A stretch of 64,000 nucleotides of DNA from Montifringilla adamsi. Taxonomy: Eukaryota > Chordata > Aves > Passeriformes > Passeridae. Location: contig JAGGNK010006448.1 in NCBI GenBank assembly GCA_017590115.1, positions 5,687,595 through 5,751,594 on the forward strand, in the 5' to 3' direction. The notes beneath the pieces were generated by a model. The model saw nothing but the letters and a program-made list of their open reading frames with translations. It was not told where the DNA came from and did no database searches. The translations under genes were made by a program, and so were the position numbers. Positions 25,931-37,860 of this stretch are shown piece after piece (positions within the stretch are counted from its first letter, which is position 1; each line of letters begins with the position of its first letter).

Positions 25931-26310
25931 TGCCTTGCCTGCACCCAACTTCTCCCAAGATGGACCAGGCACAGGTGAGTACAGCAGGAAAATCAGCAGC
26001 TTTTATTAATCTGTGCATGATGAAGCGACCATAGGTCACTCCCTCAGGATGCCACGCCAGCTCCTGGCCAGCTGCCATCTCTGGGAACTGGCCTGATACT
26101 GGCAGCTGTCCCACCATCTAGGACACTGGAACAGCCTGTGCAGAGCCTGGAGCCCCTGCTCTGAAGCAGGAGCCCCTGCTTCTTTGCTCCTGAGGGGATG
26201 GAATTCCAGATGGTGAGGTGAGGGGAGAGGCTGGGTAGGCAACAGGGGCTGTGCATGGCAGGGATGCAGCTCTCTGCCCCTGCTGCTGTCACCAGCTCTA
26301 TTAATTCATC
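25931..26310. other. GC-rich block of unknown origin
   Basis: A GC-rich segment unlike its AT-rich flanks. It holds a short direct repeat (GGAGCCCCTGCT twice, near 26149 and 26168) and a hairpin, CCTGCT-CTGA-AGCAGG. The minus strand carries AATAAA at about 26002-26007 followed by 'AGCTGCTGATTTTCCTGCTG', and the block's right edge reads TGTTGATGAATTAATAG on the minus strand. This would suit a retroviral LTR in minus orientation, but I could not define both termini or a target-site duplication. It could instead be further CR1 internal sequence. Confidence 0.4.
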
Positions 26311-29300
26311 AACAACTTAAAAATGAGTACTCCTGTGAAATATTTAATTTGTAATCCTCAAAAAATCATGGTATGAGTTCAAATTTTTGTGCACACTAGA
26401 AATAGTTCCTTTTATGATTTCAACAGATAGTACCACTCCGCATTTCTAAAACTCATTCTAGATGCATTCAAGGGAGTACTGGCCCTCCGCAATTGCTGCC
26501 CTCTGGCCAGCAAAATATGTAGATGGCTATGATTCTCACCAAAGCATAATTAAATTAATGGCATACTCTATTTTTTCCCAGTAAACAGCAGCTGCTATGA
26601 CAACCATATTTTGTTGGTTCACATGATAACATGATTTTCTGCAGTTTATATTCACAGTGCAGGAAACTATCACTTATTACCACAATGACTGCAAGTGATG
26701 TAGTTACCATCAGTCATACATTCCAAAATTGCTGCAGCTTTAACAGCTGTTATTTGAAATCCTAAAATTCATTTTAATGCTGCATCTCAGGTTTTCTGTG
26801 GTATGAAATGTTCCTTTCTGCTTCAATGCTGTTAATCCGAGAAATGTACTGGATCCAAGCAGCATCCTCATGATGGTGAGGAATTAGTCTTGTAAGAGTC
26901 ATGTGGGGAGAAAGAATAAAGTGACTGCAGCAGCCTCTTCTGCCTGAAATCACAGAAGCCGCACTCCTGAACAGTTAGCAGAAATCAGCTAATGCACTGA
27001 TCTACATATATCTGCTACAACCAGCTTGCTACTTTAAAAATGCAGCCAACAGGACAAGCATAGACCTTTACAAATATTTCATGCATGTTTTATATGCAGA
27101 GCTAGATTATCCCCACTTTATTGCTGGCTCTGCATTTGAGCAACAGCCTTGCTGATCTCCCAAAGGACACAAAAGAAGGAGCTGTAATCTGCTGGTATTT
27201 TGGCAGCTGATAGAAACAGCATGTTCAAACACAGTAATAAATTCCCATTCCTTATATAAAACCACTCATCCAAGGGGACAATAGTGGGTAAAATGTTGCT
27301 GATTTGTGTAGGTGCATCATACTAGTTTACTTTTTATTCTTACTTTGAGGAATTAAGAACTTTCTGTTGCCAGAGGCAATAAATTGAACACGACAGACCA
27401 GTGAGTTGGGCAAATCCTTTGCTTATTTTTTAAGTACTCCCTGCCAAATTCTAAGAATTGACGAGTCATCTGTGATTATGATAAAGTTTCATGTTAATAA
27501 AAAACCTGATCAACAGCTACATTCTTTCATTTTCCCCATAGCTTAGCAAGCCAGTGTTCCAAGACATTTCATTGGACAGTGCAGTACTTCAATAATTATA
27601 AGATATAGGCCAGTATACAAAGTGAACCTTAAAGGTCTTGGTGGTTATTTTATTTTTGTTGCATTTTTGTAGTTTTTTAAAATTTATTTGGGCTGTTTAC
27701 TTTATATAAGTAGTTTTCCACAAAACTGGAAAACTTTCTGCTTTAGATATTTTTGGGTTTTTAAAATTTGTTCTGGTCTGCATCGTGGTGACCTTTCCTC
27801 TCCTCCAGTCAGTTTGTCACAGATTCAAGATATTATTTTTGATGGGGTGTGTAGATCTGTGAAGACTACAGACACAGTTTTCTTTCTAGAGTCCTTTATG
27901 ACTGGAAAGATATTTGTGATTTGGCAGCAAATTTAATAGCTTAAAAGTGTGTCCAAATGAGCAATAATAATATATTGTCAGTATTTAGTATCCATTCCTA
28001 ATATTGATTTTTTTTTCCAGTTCCGTATGTCAAAATCTATTTTGGTCTGCTGAAAAGTTTCGAAGGGATTTCTAAGCAAAATCCTTCCCCATCGAAAGGT
28101 ATTGAGGAAAGAATTTGAGCAATTTCTCTTGTTCTCCTGTAATCACCATTAATACTTCAGATGGTAAGTTGAGAGTCATCAGACAATAGGTCCATTTTCA
28201 AGACAGCCTTTTTTATTGTGTAGTTTCTTCCCTATTGATAATCTAGATTGATCTTCTCTACAAATTTGTGTGGAAACTTTGGGCACTGTTATTTCGGATT
28301 CTTACTTACACTGGTGACATTTAATTCAAATCTGACAAGTCAGTTATACATCATTTACTTCTTAAAGTATATTTGATACAATGGTATTATTTAATATTAC
28401 TTAAAATCATTGTTCCACAGTATATACCACTATTGCAGCTACTACAAAAGGCCTACATGGTAATAAATAAAAAAAAGTAAAATTAATATATAGGGTGTAT
28501 TCATAATGTGTTTGCAAATATTCACATATACATTTAGATGTGTACAAATATATAAAAATAGTTTGCGTCCTTTTTTGTCAGAATTTAATTGTCCATAGTA
28601 TTAAAACTCAACTTCTTTCATTTCTGATCTTACACTTGTTTGATTTCTGAAGCTCTGTGTAGAAAGTCTACAGCAATAAGGCAGTAGGTACGAAGCACCT
28701 ATTTTTCTGTTGTTTCTTCTTGTTTATTCCACTTTCATAACACTTGGAAGAGTAGCATCGCCTTAAGATGTCACACTTCTGTCTTTCAGAGCCAGTTACA
28801 ATACTTAGAATGTAGCTGGATGCTGTGATTGAGAGCTTGTGCTCTCCTCCATGTTATTTACAGTGCCCTTGTACCCCTTGATATGCTGTGTTTAGCAGCA
28901 AGCACAAACCAAACACAACACAAAGATTTACTTGTTGCTGCCAGACTTTTTTTTTTTAAATTACTAAAATGTCAAGACTTTCAAGCTTTTCACTCTTTCA
29001 AGCTTTCTGACACTTCTGTACTCACAGAACAACACAGCAAAGCTATTGTTGTTTGATGTAATCCTTTGTTATAGCAAGAGCAGTTATGAAGCTTCATGTC
29101 TAGCAGAGAAAGGATTTCAGAACGTTTTTTCCTTTAAACCACGCTTCATCAACTGCTGCTATGATATTACCTTTTTTTAAAGCATAAAATAAAGAAGTGC
29201 AATAGTAAGTCCTATTTTTTTCCCATTTAATTTTGGGGTTTTTCTCTGATATTTGTTGGTGTATCCAAAAAATATCACACCTAACAAGGAGATAGGTAGC

Positions 29301-29519
29301 CCTTTCAGGGATTCAAACTGAGTTTCAGTTATTTTTTTTTTAGTTAACATTTTCTAAGCATGAGTGATGGACATAGTATACTCTCTCTACAGATGGTCTG
29401 TTAAGTTATTACTTTAAGCTGTCGACCAGAAGGTAGTGTGGCTGGAATACAGTTGGCAGTCTTTTCTACTCATGAAATAAGTCATATGAATATTTATGTG
29501 GTACAAACGATGTATATGA

Positions 29520-29520
<1 letters not shown>
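26311..29520. other. Unique DNA with candidate conserved non-coding blocks
   Basis: No open frame of note and no recognised repeat. The stretches at about 26570-26830 and 26920-27200 are lower in homopolymers and have balanced composition compared with their surroundings. They carry dense short motifs such as CAGCTG-type E-boxes and ATTTGAAAT/TTTCATGCA-like words. Those properties are typical of vertebrate conserved non-coding elements, but conservation cannot be judged from one genome. The rest is ordinary AT-rich DNA. Confidence 0.35.

Positions 29521-29521
<1 letters not shown>

Positions 29522-29555
<34 letters not shown>
29522..29555. repeat. (AT)17 microsatellite
   Basis: A pure AT dinucleotide run of 34 bases, self-complementary and liable to extrude as a cruciform. 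Length polymorphism is expected. Confidence 0.95.
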
Positions 29556-29562
<7 letters not shown>

Positions 29563-32500
29563 ACAGTAGCAAAACTTATTTAACTTCACAGAAACCTTAA
29601 GTTCTTCTGTATGTATCTTCCAGTTCCTTCTTTGCTGTGTCTTATGTTTCAGTAGTCTATACAGAAATACTGAAATGTTAAATGCTACTTTTCACAGCAT
29701 ATGCTCTTACCAGCAAGATATTATCTTATGTACCTAAGAATTCTCTTAGCATTCTTATAAACTTTTTAAGAAGCATTGATTAGGTATGTATAATGAAATT
29801 ACTAGCACTGATAATTTCAGCAGTAATTTAAAAGTAGTCTTGATTGATGAATTCCCAAGGATATTATCTGTAACAGATGATTTGATTTGATTAGTTGCAC
29901 CTTGCCTCCTTTAAATTATGTGAATATCAAGTAGATGAAAACGACCCAACTCTCTAGTTATATTTTTTTTTTCTGTTCTAAGAAAACCAAGGGCTTAGTG
30001 TAGAATCTGGAAAAATTCTCGGGAGAGGAGTTTGCAAAACATAGCCATGAAGCTCCTGCTCTGGCCCCTCTCCCATTTGGACTGCCTTATTCTTTTTAAG
30101 TTTTACAGTACATGAGCAGATGTTAGAAAACGGGCCATTTCTTTTTCCTAGCAGAGTCATGTAAAGACATCAGACTTTGTATTTTTTCAAGATAAAGACA
30201 ACAATTTACATAATTTCTTGAAAGTGTGAGACAATTGATAACAATGAGAGCAATCTAATGGATTGAGGATAGTCATGGATCTAATATTTTGCTTTGATGG
30301 CAATGTACCCCACAGAGGCTGCCTTAAAACAGAATAGGTGATGCTGTTAAATGGAGCAGCTCTTGAAGAAAAAATCTTATGTCACAGGCCTGTTATAGAG
30401 CCTACACTTTGAACACATCAGCTTCTTTTACCCCCTCATTTTGTATGGATCTGTACAGGAGTTTCAATACATTTACAAGTAAAATCTCGAAGATAGGTTT
30501 ATTCCTAACATTTACTTAAAATTCAAGTTTTTATTTTACATTATATGAATTTTATCTATAATCCTTTCAATTTCTTAGCCTTAACCACTGCTACAGTATC
30601 ATCCTCCAGAGTTTAATATCGATAGAATGTTATGGGATTTTGGGCTCTTAATTAAGGTTAGATTTCATTTAGCCACCTATAGCTAAGGAAGATGAAAGCA
30701 GAACTTGGAAAGCGTATGGAAGGAAACTAACTCATTAACTGATGAAAGATGAACAGCATATTGAAGTTCTGCAATAATAGAGACCTAAAGTTACCAATAT
30801 TTAGGTCAAGCAGTGTGCAGGTTAAACAGGCAGTGCATAACTAAAATTGACACTTCACAGACTAGTCAATCAATCAAATGGTGGAGCTACATTTACTGGG
30901 GCTACCAAGAAAACAGATATTTCTTAACCTATCTTAATAATAATAATTTTAAAAACCCACCAAACCCACAATAAACCCACAGCTCAAGACAAAATGAAAC
31001 AAAAAACCACAACCAACCCACAACTACAAAATGCCAAAACCCCACACCATAAAAAATATTCCCAGGCACTAGAAGGCAATCAGCTCCACTGCTATTTGTT
31101 GAAATGGCTCCAAGAATGCTTTTGGCCTTTGATGACAATCAGTCTCTCCAAAAATTCTTAGGTGTGGTTAATGAATTATGATCATAGCTAGGCATCATTC
31201 CCAGCAGACAGTTTAAATTTGCCCGCCTGATTTAGAGAGTAAACGTGTTTGTATTACTACAGCTTTGGGCTGTTCTGTGTCATCCATCAAGTTATGTATT
31301 TAATTTATTTTTAGAGATATATTTAATGTGAAAAAAATAGGAGTAAAACTATGTACTTAAACGTTAGAAGATAAACATCACTATAAAATGCAGCAATAGG
31401 TGTAAAAAGAAAAAGGGCCTATACTCCCTTTTAAAGCTGGACATTGATAAGTGAGACACTGGGACAGAAGAAGTACATATGCAAAGACTAGATGAAATTC
31501 TTCATAGATAATAGAGGCAAAATACATGAAACTTGTGACTAAAAGTAATGAAAAAGTCAGGGAGTTTGTGAAGAAATTTTATAGTGAAATGAGAAATTGA
31601 AAAGCATAGAGTTTACAAAAATACCACAAGAATAAAGGCAAAAAAACCCAGTCATAATAGGCATAAAAGTTTGTCCAGAATTTCATGTCATCAACAGAAC
31701 TCACTAATTGGATACATGTGAAAAGAGATGCACTAATTGTAATAACTATGAAAAAAAAAAAAAAAAACACCCAGAAAATTTTCTAACTTCTCTGAGGCTG
31801 AAAGAAAACACTTAAACAAGACTTATCTCTCCAAAAGTTCATTTATCCAGCAGTTAATTCTACTAGTAGAACCACTCTTTTGATAAGGGAGAAATTACTT
31901 GAGGAGCAGACTACCATTATTGTTTCTGAAGCCTTTGATCAGGCAAGAGATTCAACAGAGGATACATTTACTGACACTTTTAGCAGATTGGAGAAGAAAA
32001 TAAAAAAAAAAAACAAGCAACCTCTCCTTACATAGCAAAAGGATAAAGGATAAAAAAGGGATAAAGTAAACTTTCCATTAAGGTATAAGAAAGGCAGGGA
32101 AGGGGAGATGTGTCCACAAGTTCAAATATATTTCAAAAGAAGAAGAGCTTTAGATTGACACTAAAGAAATAAAGCAATAAACTAAAATCTGTCTAAAATC
32201 TAAGATAAAAGAGAAATAGCATTGGTGACTAAAATACTAACACAGAGAAAAGTAGAACAAATTAATGCAAAAAAAAAAAAGAAAAAAAGTAGGTAGTACT
32301 AAAATTGAAGCTGGAATTCATATGTTCCTGCTTCTGCCAAGAAACATATTTTACAATATTAGAGAATGCATGCCTTACCCTTGAACTTGAAAAATGTGTT
32401 GTAAAAACTAATGTTCAGATTTGAGTATGGTATATGGACACTAGGAAAAGTGTTCTTAAACCAGAAGTTTAATAAACTCTTTTTTCCTTTCATTCTATCT

Positions 32501-33454
32501 TTCACATGCAAAGATTTTAAAATAGTAAATAGAATGGCAAAGTTCCCATGTGATTTTACATGTGTCAACTCAAGAATACAACCAAACATGGTAAGCACTT
32601 CAGTATCAATGTCATGTCAAAAGATGAAAACAGACTTTCAGTTCTAGAACCCAGCAAGAAAAAAAGAATTAAAATTACTTACAATGAGTGGTTTGTATAC
32701 AATGCTCTCAGCTTCTGGCAATAGAAATAGGAACTTTCAATACCAGAGCTACTTCTAATAAAATACCTCTATAAATATCGTACAAAATTGTATCATACAA
32801 TTTTTTTTTCTCTTACAATAGATTTTAAAGTCCTCAATAAATTATTTCAATTTCAAATTAGTTAAAGACATGAACATAGGTGTTTTAAGTTTACCTCAGT
32901 ATACAACAAGATTAAGAATGTGTTAACACATATCAAATCAAAGGTGAAGCAAAAATATTCCTCATTCTACTTACAGGCAGTAATTAGAAAAAGAAGGCAA
33001 AGATTCTCTGATATAAATTATGTCTTTTTCCTAAATTATTATTTTCATTCTCCTGAACTTGTTTCTAGAAGATAGCCAAGCTATGGAAAAGTAGCTGTAC
33101 AATGTTTCTTGATTTTTTTCTTATTTGTATTATATTTCAGAGGATTTTGTATGATATGTGGATTTTTTCAGTCACAAATGTAGGTGACATTGACCTTCAT
33201 ATGGGCACCATTAAATAAAATACTTCATGGTCAAATCTTTAGCCCAGAGAAGAGGCAGCACAGTGCAGCTCTCACCCACATGGAACACACCCCTTTTCCT
33301 TCCTTCTCCGGGGTTACCTTCATGCTGCCTACTGGAACAGTCCTGAGCCTTTGATAGCATCAGTGTGAGAGCTGCCTCAGAGAATGCCTCTACCCAGGAA
33401 TATGCTAGTATTTAAACTTGAAAAATGAGAGCATAAACAAGACTGTCCCATGAG
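29556..33454. other. AT-rich unique DNA, no gene seen
   Basis: Short frames only. An A/C-only low-complexity patch occurs at about 30950-31050 (words such as AACCCACC and AACCCACA) and an A-run of about 18 bases at 31750. No recognised exon or transposon. Confidence 0.5.
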
Positions 33455-33740
33455 CTAGTCTTGGACAGGCTTGATATTTAGCTCTTCCGCAATTTCTCTT
33501 TTGGCCTGCTTCAGCTGCCTCCTTTCAAAATCTGTCTGCAGAGGGAGCTGGGTGTTAACAATATGGACGAGGAAATTGTTGCCATTTTGTATCAGGGGCA
33601 CCAAGTCTTTCATTGCTCATCTTATCTGCTGAAATACACTGCCACCTGCAGAAGTGGTCACTGGTTTCATCCAGGCTACTCTTGTTTATTGTATGTAGGT
33701 GCCTTTTGCAGCATCTTCGTGATTCAATAGGAGGGGCAAC
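33455..33740 (-). pseudogene. Coding-like remnant, unidentified, two stops
   Basis: One minus-strand frame reads like real protein over about 95 codons and ends in TAG at 33455-33457. Successive pieces are NHEDAAKGTYIQ, stop, TRVAWMKPVTTSAGGSVFQQ, IR, stop, AMKDLVPLIQNGNNFLVHIV, then a helical, charged end (TDFERRQLKQAKREIAEELN). The two internal stops are TAA at 33686-33688 and TGA at 33617-33619. The balanced amino-acid use and the amphipathic C-terminal helix are unlike chance frames nearby. No intron-like break is visible, so a processed pseudogene or an old exon is plausible. I do not recognise the family, and the upstream end is not defined. The plus-strand side (33240-33454) would be its 3' untranslated region and is also GC-richer than its flanks. 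Confidence 0.4.
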
Positions 33741-34492
33741 AGTATTCTTACTATCCCTAGATTTCCTGAAGTTAGTCTGGTAGAAGGCTACAAAAACTGC
33801 ATAGGCATGATAACTTTGCAGAGAAACACAGAATATAAACCTCTATAGTGTGTACTACCAAAATTGCTAGTTAACAAAGACAACTTTTTTCTTGCAAGTT
33901 GAGGATACAGTAATAGGTTGAGATATATGAAGAAGTTTAGCAGTACTCCACATTTAAATCTGAAAAGAAAAAAATCACAAAAGATGAACTAATAAGCAAA
34001 TAAGACAATGCATAGAAAAAGTGCTCTTAAAACCATGTTTGCATATTAAAAGTCAAGAAATAGAAATGTATAACTGTTTAAATAGGTATATACAGAAATG
34101 AGGAAGGATGAAAAGATATTTGAGACTTTACTAATAGAGCAAAAGGCATAATGCATAAAATGATGCTGCACTACATAACCTGTTTATTGGATAAAAAAAG
34201 GAAAAAATAATTGCAAAGACAAGTAAGGCTAGCAGTCTCATTAGATTCAAGTAACTTTTGATTTTTTTTTTTCCTTTTATCTTGGCAGAGTTCCAGGTTA
34301 AATTACAATCTACAGAAGCAGCAAGATTCAATATTCTTTCTCAGCAGTATCTCTTGCATAGCAACTGCTTGAACTCAAAGTCAGATTTCATAACTGAGAA
34401 TTATTTTCCAGGACATGAACCATGAAAGAGACAGTAAATAACCACAGATCACAGGTTTCTTAGGCATACAGAAGTAAAGGCAAAGTGACTAT
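33741..34492. other. AT-rich unique DNA, no gene seen
   Basis: No recognised feature. This sequence lies upstream of the minus-strand coding-like remnant and shows no clear continuation of it. Confidence 0.5.
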
Positions 34493-34566
34493 CTGGTTTA
34501 GTATGTTTCCTAGGAAAAAAAAAACAGTAAACACTGGTTTAGTATGTTTCCTAGGAAAAAAAAATA
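34493..34566 (+). repeat. Tandem duplication, 41-base period
   Basis: The 30-base word beginning CTGGTTTAGTATGTTTCCTA and ending in an A-run occurs at 34493 and again at 34534 with no change. The identical copies point to a recent local duplication. Confidence 0.95.
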
Positions 34567-34671
34567 CTTTTGGAACAGCCATTTGGGAATGTAAAAAGGC
34601 TTCCTGGACACTAACTGTGAAATGGTTTAATGTTTAATAAAAGTGGAAAATTCTATTTATCACCAGAAAAA

Positions 34672-34812
34672 AAAACCAAACAAAATCAAAGCTTCTGAAA
34701 ATATTCCTTCCTTTAAAAAAAATGGAAAAATTTTTTTTTCCCCAAAAAAAAAAAAAAAAAAAACAAACAAAAAAAACCCAAAATCAAAACTTCTGAAAAT
34801 ATTCCTTCCCTT
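34672..34812 (+). repeat. Spaced direct repeat around A/T-runs
   Basis: 'ATCAAAGCTTCTGAAAATATTCCTTCC' near 34685 recurs as 'ATCAAAACTTCTGAAAATATTCCTTCC' near 34782. Between the copies lie a T-run, CCCC and an A-run of about 20. One mismatch separates the copies, consistent with a recent slippage-type or template-switch duplication. Confidence 0.9.
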
Positions 34813-35639
34813 ATTGTGTTAAATCAGTTGTGGAGAAACACTTCAAAAATGTATTTCTAAATTATTAGCTAAAAAAAATTATTTGTTTGGTTTTGTTTCA
34901 CTCAAAAACTTTTTTAGATCAGCATAACTGGATATGCCTGGGTAGTTTTATGCCTGGTTTTAGAAGATAATTATTTTATGTATATGTATATACATGCACA
35001 CAGAAGTGGTAAAAATGCTAGCACTTATAAGTGGGGCTTAGAGTCATTGTCAGCCCCCTGAAATCATTGCCTGAATATGAAACATCTGCCATAAAAGGAA
35101 CTGACAAAATGTTTTGGATCATCAGGAAAGGCAATGTGAATACAATAGAGGTCATAATCTTGCTGCTGTATAAAACCTTGTTGTGTTGACATCTTAAAAA
35201 TTACACAGTTCTCCACTTTGAGCCTGAGGGAGGATACAGTAGAGTAAGAAAAGGTGCAGAGAATAAAAGCCAGAATGATATAGGAGATGGAGCATTGGCT
35301 TTGAGAATGAAATATGAAAACAATTAGGATACACTTTAGAGAAGAGACAGACAAGGAAGTTACTTAAGCTTTAAAAATTCATGAATGTGGCAAATAAATT
35401 AACACTAAATTTTAGAGATATAAAAGAAAATACCTCTTTGCAAAACAGGCAATGAATTTCTGAGAGACTGCTGTCTTAGTAGACAATACCAGTAGGTTTG
35501 AAATGGTATTAAACAGATTAATTAACAACATAATATCAGCAAATAACAGAGAGAACAGCAAGGCATGCACCATCTTAGAACCCTAGTAAAACTACAGTAG
35601 ATTTGGGGAGATGGTAAGGGTCTGAGGGAAACAGCCAAG
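34813..35639. other. AT-rich unique DNA, no gene seen
   Basis: No recognised feature. A 96-codon minus-strand frame (35064-35354) has no domain that I can identify. Confidence 0.45.
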
Positions 35640-36290
35640 CTCTTCTGCCTTCTTTTCATGGCCTGTCCCATAGCTACTCCTGTAGACAAAATATTGGGGT
35701 AACTGAACTGCTGTTTGCCTTCCCACTGGCCTTGAAGGTCTCAAACACCTGACCAATCAGGGGGTGAGGATCCCATCACAGGAGAGGGAAATGCAATGGC
35801 ACACAGACCACGATTCATAAAATCACAGTTACACGTCTTAATGGGAGCTGGACAAGGACTGCTGCTGGATGGCAAAACACACGGATCCACCAGTGGTCAA
35901 GGCCCCCTCAGCCATTGTTTGCTTCTTGTGAGGACTGAGTGACTCGTGCTCTATTCTGTAGTTTAAGTCTCTATTAAAAGATAGTTATATTGGCACAGCA
36001 GACCAAGTATTAAGATTTGACCTGATCTGTGGAGGGTCCAGGGGATTATGAACTGTAAGCTAAACTGTGCTGTAAAATTCTATGCTATACTACTTAAAAA
36101 TTATACTACACTGACTGTTTATAAAAATCTGTGCTATTCTGATCACAAGATTCCATACAATGCTAATCAGAAAAATCTGTTTGAAAAAAACAAAACAACT
36201 AACTGTAACTGCAGTTTAGTGCTGTCAAAATTCTGCCAGGGATACCCAAAGCAACCTATCTGTCCCCATAGCATTGGGTGACAGATTTCT
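35640..36290 (+). other. Possible LTR-like segment, weak
   Basis: GC-richer than its flanks. It has a CCAAT box context (ACCAATCAGGGG at about 35752), then 'GTGACTCGTGCTCTATTCTG' and an ATTAAA at about 35972, which is the promoter-then-polyadenylation order of a plus-strand LTR. The segment after that contains repeated TATGCTATACTAC/CTGTGCTATTCTG-like words. No TG...CA ends or target-site duplication could be fixed, so this is a suggestion only. Confidence 0.25.
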
Positions 36291-37071
36291 GTGTTTTTAA
36301 TGCAAATGGTCTAATCTTACCTTCAAGAGCTAAAGAAGTAATTGAAATGGAATTAAATAAATGAGTACAACTATGCAAAACTGACATCTATTTCTTTTCA
36401 ATCTCTAAAGTTATTTGTATGTATGATAAGTATTTTGGATGGAGGACAAACAGATGAAAAAATGCATCCAACTATTTAAAAATCCTTTAAAGGGTCGTTG
36501 TAAGGTTGTGTTGGGTTTGGGGTGGTTTTGTTTATTTGTTTGTTTGGTTTTTGTTTTTTTTGTTTTTTTTTTTTTAAGAAACAAGGAAAGTATGTAGAAA
36601 GATATGGAAGTATTGTCACTGATTGTAAAATAAGAGAAAATATAAGGAGCACAAAGCAGGATGGCAAAAATACAGCAATCATGCATATGGCATTCTGTAG
36701 GTTGGCTGTTATTATTTATAGAATGTATTATTGATTCAGAAGAAGAATAATAATTCTGAAATTTTTAGCAGAATCCCAGAATCTGTGAAAAGTCTGTGGT
36801 TCTGTGAAATCTGAATCAATATAAGCAATTTGTGTTATTTAAATCTAAAGATAACTTTGCAAAACTCAGGAAATATAACTACACTACATGAATACAGAGA
36901 GGCTGATACCAAAACTTCAGTCACAGAGGAATAGAAAGTGTAGATGTCACAAAGCTGAGTGGTGTACTTTTTGTGCTTGAGAAAAGGGATGCCACCTAGA
37001 GGGACTTTGGGACACACTTGAGAAAGGGACCCATGCAAGGCTCGTGAAGTTTCAAGTGAAAAAAAGGGGCA
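36291..37071. other. Unique DNA with a T/G-rich tract
   Basis: A T/G-only tract at about 36507-36577 (TTTGTTTG words ending in a T-run) is the strand-reverse of the A/C tracts at 21.7 kb and 41 kb. The rest is AT-rich with only short frames, several of them created by this tract. Confidence 0.5.
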
Positions 37072-37221
37072 TAATCTCTTGCCAGGACTTGCTGCCTGTA
37101 CTTCTCATTATGCAGCCCCAGATACAGTCAGTCATCTCTGAAAGTGCCTCACATCCAGCTTGCTGCTCCAGAGCCTTTCTGGGCCTTGAGGTTACTCCCA
37201 ACTTGCCTGTCCTTACCCATC
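37072..37221 (-). mobile_element. CR1-like fragment, old
   Basis: On the minus strand this resembles the CR1 ORF2 3' portion. The plus strand shows 'CTTCTCATTATGCAGCCCCAGATACAGT' and 'ACATCCAGCTTGCTGCTCC', both familiar CR1 words but with gaps between them. It abuts the 3' end of a second CR1 piece at about 37222, so one copy may have inserted next to or into the other. Confidence 0.5.
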
Positions 37222-37860
37222 ATTAGAACAGAATGGTTCCAGTTGCAAATTACCTACACTGATCTATTCCAATTGATCACTACAAGGATGACCAAAAGTT
37301 AAATTGTATTATTAAGGGCATTATCCAAATGCTTCTTAAACACAATTAGGCATGGAACATTAACCACCTCTTCTAGGAAGGATGTTACAGTGTTTGGCTG
37401 TTGTTTCAGTAAAGAAATGTTACCTTGTATTGTCTCAACCTTCTGTGTTGCAGCTTTGAGCCATTCCCACACATCCTATCACTGGATCCCAGTGATCGGG
37501 ATCAGCACCTCCCTTATCACTTCACCTCCTCTGGAATCTATGGAAAGCAATGAGGTGACCTCTCAGTTTGTTGCTTCTTTCCCAGGGGCAGAACTTTGTA
37601 CTTGTCCTTTTTGAATTTCATGATATTGCCACTGGCCCATTCCTCTAGCCTGTTAAAGTCACTTTGAATGGCTTCCCTTTGCTCCAGCATTGCTGCTGCT
37701 TGCCTCGCACTTTGGTGCCACCAATGAACTCGATGACAGTTCAGTGTCACCTCCTCCAGATCACTGGTGAAGATGTCAAACAGGACATGTCCCAGTACAG
37801 ACACCTGCAGTTCTCTTCTTGATACCAGCCTCCAGGCAGAGCATGACCCATTACCCACAA
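37222..37860 (-). mobile_element. CR1 LINE fragment with internal deletion
   Basis: Minus-strand CR1. Its 3' region is at the left: AGAACAGAATGG, then 'CATTATCCAAATGCTTCTTAAACAC', 'AACCACCTCTTCTAGGAAGG', 'CAGTAAAGAAATG' and 'CACATCCTATCACTGGATCCC'. Its ORF2 part is at the right (37538-37858), with a 106-codon open frame. That frame carries reverse-transcriptase motifs SVLGHVLFDIF (usual QGSVLGPVLFNIF) and, later, MKFKKDKYKVLPLGK (usual MxFNKxKCxVLHLG). The two parts meet at about 37563 without the 100-plus codons of ORF2 and adjoining 3' sequence that normally lie between them. This is an internal deletion of several hundred bases. Confidence 0.85.
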
